Shown here in pieces: positions 11,232 through 22,920 of a stretch of 64,000 nt of DNA (the first letter of the stretch is position 1; each line of letters begins with the position of its first letter). A program made the translations under genes and the position numbers. The stretch comes from Ryuthela nishihirai (Eukaryota; Arthropoda; Arachnida; Araneae; Heptathelidae), in NCBI GenBank assembly GCA_038380435.1, contig JAWZYU010000005.1, forward strand, positions 37,842,001 to 37,906,000. The letters run 5' to 3'. The notes beneath the pieces are model-generated. The model was not told where the DNA came from and ran no database searches. It saw only the letters and a program-made list of their open reading frames with translations.

Positions 11232-11470
11232 GTTACCAGAGGCAATTGAAATATAGACACGCTGACGGATCTTACAGTGCTTTTGGAGAAACGGACAAAC
11301 AGGGCAGCATCTGGCTAACAGCCTTCATTATACAGATTTTCCACCAACTCCAGAGATATGTCGCTGTCGATCAACAGAAGCTAAAAGAGAGCATAGAGTG
11401 GATTGTCAGCAAACAACAACAAAATGGCGCCTTTCCAGAGTACGGAAAATTACTTAGCAACAGCCTCCAG
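11232..11470 (+). CDS. A2M/TEP exon, thioester domain, catalytic-position segment
   Basis: Residues 57-136 of the visible protein. The acceptor is ctttccttcag ending at 11231 and the donor gtaata at 11471; the exon starts at codon position 2 and ends on a full codon. It begins YQRQLKYRHADGSYSAFGE, matching the A2M stretch after the thioester motif. It ends NGAFPEYGKLLSNSLQ, the segment that in complement C3 carries the catalytic His (IHQEM) and in human A2M an Asn (LLNNA). Here the aligned residue is Ser, codon AGC at 11456-11458, 111 residues after the thioester Cys. Confidence 0.95.
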
Positions 11471-12002
11471 GTAATAATGACTCAACTTATAAATAATATC
11501 TTTCTGTTCACTCTTATCCTTTCGCTTTATTAAGTTGTCTTTAGAGAGTTATCCTTTCAAATATTACTGAGTTTAGTAAGAGAGTTTGATGAAAGGTAAT
11601 AACAACCAAAGTCAGTGTCTTAAAGTGAAAATTTTTAAAAATGGTTCAATTATAACAACATTTATTAAAATAAGAGAAAGTGGTTGGTCATACATTTACT
11701 AGAAGTCAGTTTGAATGAAGTCTACTAAATAAAAACTTATAATGTAACTTTTAAAAAAATAGCATTTTAAGCATCTTTCCTTACTGTTTGAATGAGGTTG
11801 TAAAATGACTTTCAGGGATCAAGGTCAGCCTTTACATCTCGACCCTTTCACCTGCAAGTGAAGGGGTCGAGCTGCTTTCACCTGTAGTTTCGTACCTGCA
11901 GGACGTACCATGGGAGTCTCCAGTCGTCTTATGTAAACTTTCCAACTTGTATATCTTCTTTGAAATTCAAAACAGTTGCCTTTGTGTAATTTTGTTTTAG
12001 CC

Positions 12003-12186
12003 CAGGGGTGGGCAAATAGCGGCCCGCTAAGAGTTTTTTGTGGCCCACCAAGACAGTCAGAAAAATCCGCCTTGAACCGAGATTTCCTTCCCGTGCGCGA
12101 CCGAAGATTCTTCTCGTATTTTCCACTAGGACGGCCACGTCAATACGCATGCACAGTGTAGATACGAAAACAATTGCCCACCCCTG
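12003..12186. mobile_element. hAT-type MITE with perfect TIR and 8-bp TSD
   Basis: A 184-bp element with 13-bp perfect terminal repeats (CAGGGGTGGGCAA / TTGCCCACCCCTG), flanked by identical 8-bp duplications ttttagcc at 11995-12002 and 12187-12194. An 8-bp duplication and CAGGGG ends are diagnostic of hAT mobilisation. There is no coding capacity. Confidence 0.93.
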
Positions 12187-12224
12187 TTTTAGCCCTATAG
12201 TGCATTAGTCCGACACTTAAAATA

Positions 12225-12775
12225 CACTGAGAGGCCAGTTTATTAGGTATACCCTCTTCGTCACATATTGGTTCATTCCAACACGTAATACCTCACTTGA
12301 CCGCATTGTGCGGTATAAATCAGGCGGACCAGCTCTTTGAGCATCTGTTACAGTTGGATTGAGCGTCCGAATGGGCAAAATGAGCAACCTGAGCGACTTT
12401 GAATGTCGCATGATAGTTGGTGCTAGGCGTGCCAGCTCTAGCATCTCCCAAAACAGTCCTCCATGGCTTTTCATGTACAACTGTTTCAAGGGTTTGCTGA
12501 GAATGGAACAGAAAACTACCAGTGATCTGCGATCCTGTGGACAAAAAAGACCTGACATTAAGCCCTATCGACGAACATCTGAATGCCATGGCGTATTTGA
12601 GCATCATTGCTGATCAAGTTCATCCCTTTAGGATTACAGTTTATCCTCACTCGGATGGACACGTTCAGCATGATAATGCATCAGCTCATAAGGCACGTAT
12701 CGTCCCCGAATGGTTCCAGGAACATGCCGACGAGTTTTCCTTACTTCATTTCCTTACTTCATGGCTGCTTTTTCC
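12225..12775 (+). mobile_element. Tc3-like transposon, internally deleted
   Basis: The left end CACTGAGAGGCCAGTTTATT follows TA at 12223-12224, the usual arrangement for Tc1/mariner elements. The plus strand then encodes a helix-turn-helix start (SDFECRMIVGARRASSSISQ, about 12389-12448) and, after frame changes and an internal deletion, the catalytic-core block AYLSIIADQVHPF and QHDNASAHKARI (about 12591-12710). The Glu-containing C-terminus and right terminal repeat are missing, so it is a dead fragment. Confidence 0.8.
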
Positions 12776-13167
12776 GAAAAAAACTTAGAGGGATCCAAAT
12801 CACAGATCAATCAGTTACTTCTACATGCCGGCTGTATTTCATTTCAAGCAATAATAAACAAGACAGAATTACTAATAATGGCCTTTTATTATTTAAATGT
12901 TTTATTCTCTTTAAAACAAAAGCCTAAATTTCATTGTAGAAGCTTCATCTTCGTCTGAACGCGACCATTCTCCATATTCGAGTGAGATAATCATAATCCA
13001 GCCCAGTTAATAAGCCACAGTTGGCTATCATTATGATAGAACGTATTGTCTGTGGGCCGAACAAAATGACTTCGTGAATGGTGTCTTTAAGACCTCTGTT
13101 CTAGACGGAAAAGATTCGTTTCTTGAATGTTTAATAATCTAATTTTAGTATTGATAAAATAAAAACA

Positions 13168-13353
13168 AATAACTCCTAAAGCAGCTGTTTGACACAGAGG
13201 TCTGACAGAAGCCTGTCAGTTTATATGCATAGTAGGTCTGAGAAGATGGCGGGACCTCAGCAGAAAAACGACACATACATCCACAACTTATCCGGGGCTC
13301 GAAACCAGGTCCCACTGATCAGTAGCCGCGCGCTAACCACTAGGCAATTAAGC
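13168..13353 (-). mobile_element. SINE-B copy
   Basis: Tail (ctgacagaagcctgtcagtt) at left and tRNA-like head at right. In reverse complement, box B reads GGTTTCGAGCCCCGG and box A lies near GGTTAGCGCG. The head resembles a Ser/Leu-type tRNA. Confidence 0.82.
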
Positions 13354-13555
13354 TATTTATTTAACAAAATAACCTTTGAGAGCCACTTCTTTGATACTCC
13401 TGGCCATGGTAGCCTTGACCTTCAGATGCGTTAATGTTATTGTTTAATCATTTTAATCACTATTAGGCTGTTGAAATGCCGTGATGACAATAGGTATAGA
13501 GGAAAATTCTCTTGAGGTTGTTGTATCCGTACCCACGACCTCCTGATGACATAGG

Positions 13556-13925
13556 AGCTGGGATGGCTCAGTCGGTAGCGCGCCAGGCTCGTAATCTGTA
13601 GTTCCCAGGTTCGAGTCCCAGCTGGGTCAGCGTTGAGATTTATTTCCGCAAATTTCCTCCGCCCTTCCCACGGTCAGTAGGGGACACCGATGGGCTTGGA
13701 AAGGCCGCCGTCGGTCGTGACTCCGTGTGCGGGAGAGCCATACCCTATGCACGTTAAAGAACACGCTGGATGGCCTTGACGGGAGGCTACCATCTGTCTC
13801 CCAACAGCTGTTCCAGTAGGTCCCCTCCCCCAACCTTCTCTGAGCCTTCGGGGTCCATGTGACCTGGCGATTTAGCCCATGGTGTCCAAAAAAGTGCCGC
13901 TCAGAGGTAAAACAACCCAACCCTG
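13556..13925 (+). mobile_element. SINE-A copy, forward
   Basis: Starts ggatggctcagtcggtagcg (box A), then box B ggttcgagtcccagc near 13609, and ends ggtaaaacaacccaaccc. An internal deletion near 13718 removes part of the body. No clear duplication was seen. Confidence 0.9.
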
Positions 13926-14301
13926 GTGACATATGGGTTCGGATCCTGCCCTACTCAAGACAATTTTTCTTCTTCACCAAGCTCGTCCAACCCAAAGTTA
14001 GTGAAGAGCCACCAGGGAAAAATCTACAGATTCTTAAAGAGCAGCAGGAATAATTCTCTACTTGAAAACATAAGCATACGTTTCTAAATGAATTAGAACA
14101 AAATAAATCTATATTTTTAGGCCTTTTTAAGGCACCTGAAAACAAAAATATGCATTTTAAATTAGTACTGCGAATTGGTAAAATCGTTTAGTTGTGCACC
14201 TAAAAGTGTTTGGTAAATAATTAGAAGAAATGAGCCAGATTTATACATTGATTATTTGTTTTTTGAGCCCCACGTTTTTTGCAATGAGTCGCATGAGATT
14301 C

Positions 14302-14491
14302 CTGAGCCACGGATTGGACGGGTTTACTTTACACCCTGTGCCATGGGTTCGAGCCCCGGAATTAGGCATGGATGTGTGTGTCGTTTTTCTGCTGAGATCC
14401 TGCCATCCTCTCAGATCTCCTACTGTGGCATATAAACTGACAGGCTCCTGTCAGACCTCTGTGGCAAGCAGCTGCTTGAGGGGGTATTTAT
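14302..14491 (+). mobile_element. SINE-B copy, forward
   Basis: Head with box B gggttcgagccccgg near 14346, body ctgctgagatcctgccatcc, and tail gcagctgcttgagggggtat. It shows SINE-B in its transcribed orientation and defines the GAGGGGGTATTTATT 3' end. Confidence 0.85.
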
Positions 14492-15383
14492 TTTTTATTT
14501 TATAGTGATTAAATGCTTAGTAAACCAATGATGTGCTATGGATTAATTTGTGTCTTATATTTTTGAACAAAGAAAAAAGATATATACTAAGTTAATTTTT
14601 TTTTTATTTTCTTCATTTTAATGTTTATTTTGCTTCTAAAATATGTCGAGGTGCAACATATACTGCACAAACTTTTTCATATGCATATTTTTTTAATCAA
14701 TACAAGATTCAATCTTCTTTATTCAACTTTAAAACGACAGTACGCAACATGCTGTTAACTGAATAAACATTTACCAAGATAAAGTTTATTTCATTTTGAG
14801 CAAGCCTTCGTACTAGAGGATCTATAACGGTTAAATACGTGTCCTCTCCTCCCAAGTAAAGTTTATAAAGAAGTCAGAACAAGAAAAAATTTATTGGGAT
14901 GTAGTTTTTGTTAAACATATGCCTGTGTTTCTGACTGAACTTCCTCTAAAGAGTCAAAATTTAATGGAAATCATTAGACCATTTGAGATCATCGCTATTT
15001 TGTTAAAATCTGTCTATGACAAATGCCCTAACTGTTGAGTCACAAGGGATTCATATTCTGAAGCCTTCTAGTACGGATACACTAATATACCATTTCAACT
15101 CAATATTATAGATAGTTAAGCGCTAGAAGCCCACAAAGGAGATACGGCATAGCAATACGAAAATTTGTTTCCAACCTCGGGGACACCTAAATGTATTTCT
15201 TGTCGAAAATCTCAAGCAATTTTTTCACAATTTTTTTAATTTATCTCTGAGAAGGTAAAATTGAAATTAATAACTGAATTATTCGTGTTTACAGTAAACT
15301 GCAAATTCTCCAGTTTACTCAACGGATCCTAAAATTTTGGCGGCAAATTAGCTTTAATTGTTGGTAATGGTTTCTCTGTAGAC

Positions 15384-15901
15384 CAGTGTCTCGCAAACTG
15401 TGTGCCGCGGCACAGTAGTGTGCCGCGAGAGATTTTCAAATTGACACTAGATATTCCAAAGATTTCATTTTGACTTGACTTGTGTTATCGACGTGCTTTA
15501 ATATCGACGTGCTATCGACGTGCTTTAATAAAAATCTTTCAGATTTTATTAACTGGGATCTTGTAAGTATTTATCAAGCTTTTTCCAAATTTTTGTATTA
15601 ATTTTTTATTATTTCAAGCCATAGAATGGACAAATATTTAAAACAAACACCGAGTTATGAATTAAAGAACGAGAGCAAATCTTCAAGTAAAACCAGGCTG
15701 ATGTCTTCAACAAAGCGCAAATATAATGACGATTATATAGAGTTTGCTTTTTTTTCTTTTTTAGGTGTGCCGCGGGAAAAAAAATTATAATCAGTGTGCC
15801 GCGGGGGAAAAAAATATATTCAGTGTGCCGCGAAAAAAAATTATATTCAGTATTCAAATTTATTCTGCGGCACGCAGAGTAAAAAAGTTTGCGAGACACT
15901 G
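15384..15901. mobile_element. hAT-type MITE with internal 29-30-bp repeats
   Basis: A 518-bp element with 16-bp perfect terminal repeats (CAGTGTCTCGCAAACT and its complement), flanked by identical 8-bp duplications ctgtagac at 15376-15383 and 15902-15909. Near the right end a gtgtgccgcgg(g) plus A-rich unit is repeated about three times (15765, 15794, 15823). Confidence 0.93.
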
Positions 15902-16597
15902 CTGTAGACATCAGAAAGTTTTGGAAAACGTTCATAACACTAAATTGTTTAGACCCAAAGCCGGATCTACGGATGGGACAAGGGGACCATTATCGCCCCC
16001 CCCCCCATGATCTCCCCATGATCCACCTATGAGGAATGTTAGTAAGGTCAAAAATTATTAAACTAGTGCATATTTCACGACTTTTTTTCATGAAATTTTT
16101 CAAAAACCCTTAAAACGAACGGAAAAATGTTACACTGCAATGGAAATCCAATCTCTTGTCTCCCCCCACTTTATATTTTCTAGATCCTGACCTGCTCAAA
16201 CCTATGAAGCCGTACCCATTGATTTTGCTTTTAAGTGCATACCATTTAAGGCTTTCCATCACATGGAGCCCAAACATCACCCAATGGATTACTATCTTTC
16301 CAAACCCATCAGTCTGCGAAATTAAGTTCAATATATTTATGACTGATGCTTGCACAAAGTTCTAAACGTCTGTACAAGAGGTAACTTCATTCTAGCTTTG
16401 TGTACAGTGGTAGCATTAGAATCTTAAGGGGCCCTTAGAGGTTTGGACTTAACGACCTACAAGAAACTTAGAAATTCTAACTTTTTTGATTTTCACTTAT
16501 TCCAGGACACCTCAATCAAATTATTATAATGCATTCAATGTGATTAATATTTATCATAAATGTAGTAGGGATAATTACATAATAATTGTTTGAACAT

Positions 16598-16772
16598 ACC
16601 CCTCAAGAAACTGCTTTCCACAGAGGTCGGACAGGAGCTTGTCAGTTTAATACGCCATAGAGGTCTGTGAGGAAGGCGAGACCTCAGCAGAAAGACAAAA
16701 CTGACATCTCTGCCTTACTAGGATAATCCTTGATTACTAACCAAGGGTGCTAACCACTTGGCTAAATAGCTT
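16598..16772 (-). mobile_element. SINE-B copy, diverged
   Basis: Tail ggacaggagcttgtcagttt, then the body gacctcagcagaaagac and a decayed tRNA-like head ending ctaaccacttggct. Confidence 0.75.
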
Positions 16773-17124
16773 TCGAAAATAATAGATATTTTTAAATGAA
16801 TTTCGCAGTTTTTCCTCTGCATAAAATGCATTTGCTTGGTCACGAACAAAAACACAATATGGGCCATTGCTTTTTAACCCTTTGCAGAGAAATCCTATTA
16901 AAAAACCGCTGAACATTAAATTGGATAGTTCCGGAAGGAAATTGATCGTATCAATAGGGTAAGGAACATGAGAAACGTAAAAACATGTTAGCTTCCTCAT
17001 TTATATACCTTTCACTTCAGGCATGGGCTTTTAATCCTCAATGGAAATCAAGTACCAAATATAGAAAGTGATTTTCTGAATCTTTCGTTAACACTTCGCA
17101 ATCTCCACTTGGAGAAGCACAAAG

Positions 17125-17491
17125 GTTGGGTTGTTTTACCTCTGAGCGGCACTTTTTTGCACACCATGGCTAAACGGCCAGGTCACATGGACCCCGAAAG
17201 CTCAGAGAAGGTTGGGGGAGGGGACCCACTGGAACAGCTGTTGGGAGACAGATGGTAGCCTCCCGTCAAGGCCATCCAGCGTGTTCTTTAACGTGCACAG
17301 GGTATGACTCTCCCGCACACGGAGCCACGACGGACGGCGGCCTTTCCAAGGCCATCGGTGTCCCCTACTGACCGTGGGCAGGGCGGGGGAATTTTGCGGA
17401 GATAAATCTCAACGCTGACCCAGCTGGGACTCGAACCTGGGAACTACAGATTACGAGCCTGGCGCGCTACCGACTGAGTCACCCCCGCCCC
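17125..17491 (-). mobile_element. SINE-A copy with TSD
   Basis: Full SINE-A in reverse orientation with an internal deletion at cacgacggacggcgg. It is flanked by gaagcacaaag (17114-17124) and gaagcacaagg (from 17493). Confidence 0.9.
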
Positions 17492-18139
17492 TGAAGCACA
17501 AGGACTGAAGTGGTTCTTCGTCAAAAGAGTAAACAAATATGCATCTCACTTTTGCTCTGAAAATTGGATAAGCTTCTGCTGCAAGCTAAGTGACTGGTTT
17601 CATTACTTGTAGTTGGTTTCGGGCTTGGTACTTTATTCCGATTCAATTCAAAGGCCCTTAGTTGGATAATGAAGAGCATAAACAGCAAGTGTAAGAGATT
17701 TCAGACTTATCAATATACAGTACATCGGCTAATCATGTTACTACAAATACTGCTTCCGTCATTTCACATATTATCATATAAATGCATGAATATTTAATGA
17801 TTAATATTGTTCCCAAAAGTAAATGGTAAATGCTGGGGAGAAAAAAGAATTTCGTTTCCATTATTAACTGTTAATTTTTAAAGAGAAAAATTTCTTTTCC
17901 TTTGGATCACTTCCCATAGAACAGTTTCCTTGCGTAATCAATAGCATAATTAGTCATCCCCGCTCTGTATTGACACTCCATTTGCTAAAAAATGATCCCA
18001 AATACAACTTCTTCATTCGTATGAAACGATCTCCTTGCAGACGTTGTTATTTCTACTACGGCTGCTTTCAAAAAGTGTTCAAGTTGTATTGAATATCAGA
18101 ATACATTGTCCTACCAAAATATTAGAGCATTTCCACCTT

Positions 18140-18400
18140 ATATCAATGGGAATCTAACTTCCAAGCTCTATAGCTTCCAAAAGATGCATTTATTGGAAAA
18201 ATGAGACTGAAGATGCATTAAAAATCATAACAAAATCTATTCAAATACCGATTTTCAACGATATTTGTTCAGTATTTAAAGAGTTATAGAAGCTAGAATA
18301 TTTCACAATGGAAATGTATCATAAGACTTGACTTCAGAAATTAATTAAAACTTAATAATAAATATTGTTCAAAACATTTAAAAAAGATAAATATATACTT
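18140..18400. repeat. Single-arm relative of the 29.7-30.3 kb foldback element
   Basis: Shares with that element the order aagctctatagcttc, gattttcaacgatatttg, ttcagtatttaa(a/t)gagtta and gacttcagaaattaattaaa. Here only one arm and the central spacer are recognisable, with many substitutions. Confidence 0.6.
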
Positions 18401-18566
18401 TAGAAGGTTATGATTAAGTACCTATGCGTTCTCGGCAGTAACGGAGAACCATTACAAACCTAAAAGATTGTTCCGTTGATAAAGTGTCTTTTAACATTTC
18501 ACTTCGTCAGCTAGCTGGTAAAACACTTGCGCTTCCAACAATTGCTCCAACAGAGCTGTTGAAAAT

Positions 18567-18954
18567 TGGGTTGGGTTGTTTTACCTCTGAGCGGCACTTT
18601 TTTGCACACCATGGGCTGAATGGCCAGGTCACATGGACCCCGAAGGCTCAGAGAAGGTTGGGAGAGGGGACCAACTGGAACAGCTGTTGGGAGACAGATG
18701 ATAATCTCCCGTCAAGGCCATCCAGCGTGTTCTTTAACGTGCACAGGGTATGGCTCTCCAGCACACGGGGCCACGGCTTAACGTCCCATCCGACGGACGG
18801 CGGCCTTTCCAAGCCCATCGGTATCCCCTACTGACCGTGGGCAGGGCGGGGAATTTTGCGGAGATAAATCTCAACGCTGACCCAGCTGGGACTCGAACCT
18901 GGGAACTACAGATTACGAGCCTGGCGCGCTACCGATTGAGCCGCCCCCGCCCCA
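18567..18954 (-). mobile_element. SINE-A copy with TSD
   Basis: Full-length reverse copy. The flanks ctgttgaaaat (18556-18566) and ctgttgaagat (18957-18967) look like a target duplication. Confidence 0.9.
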
Positions 18955-18974
18955 CTCTGTTGAAGATAGTTGAG

Positions 18975-19213
18975 TATGAAATGACATAGGTATATTCCAA
19001 AGGGACTACAACTGCCCTGTTTGCATTTATTGTTTCTTGTATAGTACGCTATATAACTAATCATATCATATTTTGCTTTTTAAAAATCCCTTTTTGACTC
19101 AAAGCCGTTTTTTATTTTGGTCATACTGGATAGTAAAAGCGTACTATAGAAGAAACAATAAATGCAAACAGGGCAGTTATAGTTCCTTTGTAATGTGCCT
19201 AAGTCATTTCATG
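18975..19213. repeat. Foldback element, 76-bp arms
   Basis: Arms 18975-19050 and 19138-19213 are imperfect reverse complements with a perfect core (actgccctgtttgcatttat in the left arm). The spacer is 87 bp. It starts 20 bp after the neighbouring SINE-A. Confidence 0.85.
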
Positions 19214-19326
19214 CCAAACAGTCCTTTTGAAAGCATTTCCAAAGTTAATATATTTTAAGACTACACAAACTGTTCCATTTCCCGTAACTTCCCCTCTGAT
19301 ACTTTTAATCCCTTCCTATCTGTATA

Positions 19327-19717
19327 GGGGCGGGGGTGGCTCAGTCGGTAGCGCGCCAGGCTCGTAATCTGTAGTTCCCAGGTTCGAGTCCCAGCTGGGT
19401 CAGCGTTGAGATTTATCTCCGCAAAATTCCCTGCCCTGCCCACGGTCAGTAGGGGACACCGATGGGCTTGGAAAGGCCGTCGTCCGTCGGATGGGACGTT
19501 AAGCCGTGGCCCCTTGTGCGGGAGAGCCATACCCTGTGCACGTTAAAGAACACGCTGGATGCCTTGACGGGAGGCTACCATCTGTCTCCCAACAGCTGTT
19601 CCAGTGGGCCCCCATCCCCCAACCTTCTCTGAGCCTACAGGGTACATGTGACCTGGCCATTTTGCCCATGGTGTGCAAAAAAGTGCCGCTCAGAGGTAAA
19701 ACAACCCAACCCAACCC
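19327..19717 (+). mobile_element. SINE-A copy with perfect 9-bp TSD
   Basis: Begins ggggcgggggtggctcagtc and ends with the CCCAA tail; flanked by atctgtata at 19318-19326 and 19718-19726. It is one of the best preserved copies and a good reference for the family. Confidence 0.95.
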
Positions 19718-20440
19718 ATCTGTATAATATAGTAAAAATAATTGCGAATTTATTTTGGCATATTCTATCATTTAAAATTGAAATAAAAACAAGAGAAAAA
19801 TCCTTGAAAATGACAGTGAAAAATACTTCTTTTAATCCAGTATTATCCAGATTTAACAGCCATGAGATATATTTCATTTTAATACCAATTCAATAATATT
19901 CAAACTAATTTAAAAAGTAGGAACTGCTTGCGAAAATGAGTCTTTCTGCCAGGAAAATGGCGGTCGCTAAGCAAGACAGGCTGGAGTCACGGTTTTGTTG
20001 CCAATGCACTATCTAGTTCACCTTTACTATGGGCCCACTTCACTGTTATTGATGGTGTTAATTTGTACAATACCATTACTTGGGGAAAGGTAAATACCTA
20101 TTTGTTGGAAAGTCCACATGACTATACAACATTAAAATGAATATATGGCCTGGCTTCTCAGCAGACTTTGAATCGAATTGTTCTTCTTTGAAAAAAGAGG
20201 AATAACAAGCATACAGACAGGCATTGTGACGAAATAAAAGGAAGAACGCATTGCTTCATTGTAGTGTCATTGCAAGCGTTATATTGTATACGACATTCTC
20301 TACAGAAGGCACCATTCCACCGAATTACGAAGAAGGTGACAAGACTGCATTCTGAAGACAGATCCTTTCCCACACTTCCAGATGGAACTGCAGCCCACAT
20401 CTTCTGACCTCGCCTAAACACTGATATCTGCCTTTGACGT

Positions 20441-21447
20441 TATGTGGAAGGAGGCATATACTGTGGCATGTACTCTGCTTTTCATGGTACACTTATGTGG
20501 AAGGAGGCATATACTGTGGCATGTACTCTGCTTTTCATGGTACACTTATGTGGAAGGAGGCATATACTGGAGCATGTACTCTGCTTTTCATGGTATACTT
20601 ATGTGGAAGGAGGCATATACTGTGGCATGTACTCTGCTTTTCATGGTACACTTATGTGGAAGGAGGCATATACTGTGGCATGTACTCTGCTTTTCATGGT
20701 ACACTTATGTGGAAGGAGGCATATAATGTGGCATGTACTCTGCTTTTCATGGTACACTTATGAGGAAGGAAGCATATACTGTGGCATGTACTCTGCTTTT
20801 CATGGTACACTTATGTGGAAGGAGGCATATACTGTGGCATGTACTCTGCTTTTCATGGTACACTTATGTGGAAGGAGGCATATACTGTGGCATGTACTCT
20901 GCTTTTCATGGTACACTTATGTGGAAGGAGGCATATACTGTGGCATGTACTCTGCTTTTCATGGTACACTTATGTGGAAAGAGGCATATACTGGGGCATG
21001 TACTCTGCTTTTCATGGTATACTTATGTGGAAGGAGGCATATACTGTGGCATGTACTCTGCTTTTCATGGTACACTTATGTGGAAGGAGGCATATACTGG
21101 GGCATGTACTCTGCTTTTCATGGTATACTTATGTGGAAGGAGGCATATACTGTGGCATGTACTCTGCTTTTCATGGTACACTTATGTGGAAGGAGGCATA
21201 TACTGTGGCATGTACTCTGCTTTTCATGGTACACTTATGTGGAAGGAGGCATATACTGGGGCATGTACTCTGCTTTTCATGGTACACTTATGTGGAAGGA
21301 GGCATATACTGTGGCATGTACTCTGCTTTTCATGGTACACTTATGTGGAAGGAGGCATATACTGTAGCATGTACTCTGCTTTTCATGGTACACTTATGTG
21401 GAAGGAAGCATATACTGTGGCATGTACTCTGCTTTTCATGGTACACT
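20441..21447 (+). repeat. Tandem array, 53 bp x 19, no indels
   Basis: The unit starts tatgtggaaggaggcatata and recurs exactly every 53 bases from 20441 to 21395, with only point differences (for example tatgagg at 20759, and ctgtgg versus ctggag or ctgggg). Because the period is not a multiple of 3 and the unit lacks stops on the plus strand, all three forward frames stay open through it. This yields long but meaningless open frames. It ends 433 bp before the next A2M exon. Confidence 0.97.
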
Positions 21448-21880
21448 CCAAATCTCAAAGATTCTATTTTAAGGGAGATGAAAAACATACCAAACGAGAA
21501 GCGCATTGTTGCTATCATCTCAATGAAAAAGTTGTTTCATCATTGGCTAAAGCGATAAGAAAAAGTGCTTCACTCTATTATATAACAATTTTAACTTATT
21601 TTACTTAAAAAAATACAAGTTATAAGAAATTAACTGCAACTACTACAGGCAATTTTTTACAATTTACGGTGTAAAATGGTTCGATAAAAAATAACAAGTT
21701 CTCGGACCTTTTCCACGCAGTTCCTGAAACAATGCAATGTGACAGTATTTTTTAACAAAATAAACAGTCTATGATTTCAGTTTAAATATCAACAACTGCC
21801 CGTGGTAATAAAGTAGTTTATGTATTCATTGTGTAATCTTTATATCGAATTATTTAATAAAACGAACATTTCTCTCTTAG

Positions 21881-22118
21881 GGAGGACTTAAGAATGATCG
21901 GAACAACACGGCTCCTTTGACATGTTACATTGTCATTTCACTGAAGAAAGCAGGCTATTCCAACGACACTGTCATCAACTCTGCTTTATCCTATATAGAG
22001 TCTTCAGAGATCAAAAGATCGTATGATTTAGCTCTGGCTGCATATGCCACATCCCTGGCTTCCAGTCCTGCTGCTGATGAATATCTAGAAAAATTATATG
22101 CAAAGGCAAATGAAATGG
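21881..22118 (+). CDS. A2M/TEP exon, thioester domain
   Basis: Residues 137-215 plus one base. The acceptor is tctctcttag ending at 21880 and the donor gtaagt at 22119; phase 0 in, phase 1 out. It starts GGLKNDRNNTAPLTCYIVIS, matching the GG-x-x-D-x-x-L-T-A-Y-I segment of A2M, with a short insertion. Two N-glycosylation sequons are visible (NNT, NDT). The helical repeats ALSYIESSEIKRSYDLALAA are typical of the alpha/alpha toroid of the thioester domain. Confidence 0.95.
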
Positions 22119-22920
22119 GTAAGTGAAATAGGTTTCTCACATTCTTGCATTAAGAACGAAAATTAATTTTTATTTTTGCACTTTAATCATTATATTTAGC
22201 CAAATTAAAAAAAATATTAGGGAACATGTCATTCAGGTAATCGCGCACAATCTAGGCATCCATTGTGAAATTTTTGCATAGGCTTTTCGAGTTTGCCCAT
22301 CCAATAAAGCTAAAAAACAATGAGTCCAAATTAATGCAAAGTCTTTAGTCATTATTTATTATTTAAGAATTCTATGGAATAATGGTTTAAACTTTCTACT
22401 TATAATTCCCGAAAGCATGAACAAAGTTTCTCATAGCGACATATAATATAAATTAATCCTAAGTCATCTGTTATTTGATATTGTATGTTTTAATTACACT
22501 TCTTTACAGTGCTAAGTCTGCCTTTAAATAATTACCTATTTGTGGTGCAATTTTATTAATTCTCTATCATCAGTCATCACCATCACAGCAAATAACAACT
22601 AATCTATTTCTTCCCCTTCATCTTTAAATTCGATTGAAAACCTTTCAAATTTGCTACGCAAGAAAACATAATTTTTAATAATATTTTGCCAAAATTTTAA
22701 GCCGTGTTTCAGTGTACGGAAGGCCATAATCTGTGCGCGGTAAATAGCACACTGGATGATCTTTATGGACTGCTCCCCTTAGTCTCCAGCTGTTAAGTAC
22801 AAAGAGCATTCCAAAACAACGGGATGTTTTACTGTAAATTGGCAATGCTGTTTAGAAGAAGCGCGAGGATACCCATTGGTTAATCATACTGTCTCGTAAC
22901 CATGACATCATCCGTCGTTA

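Larger units (their letters stand above)
11471..21880 (+). other. A2M/TEP intron (10.4 kb)
   Basis: Contains two MITEs with 8-bp duplications, a Tc3-like remnant, four SINE-A, three SINE-B, two foldback pieces and the 53-bp array. Nothing is recognised in 11471-11994, 12776-13167, 14492-15375, 15910-16597 (a C-run at about 15997-16007), 16773-17113, 17505-18139, 19727-20440 and 21448-21880. Confidence 0.8.

Noticed and set aside
18484..18834. Recurring frame FFNVHRVWLSRTRGHGLTSH in many places
   Set aside because: This is SINE-A read in its antisense or sense body. It appears at every full-length copy and is not a gene family.
20158..20421. Minus-strand frame of 87 codons before the 53-bp array
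   Set aside because: Cys-rich but without any recognised domain or transposase motif; likely chance.
20444..21608. Overlapping plus-strand open frames of 247-307 codons
   Set aside because: All three forward frames are open through the 53-bp array; there is no reason to choose one, and no recognisable protein follows.
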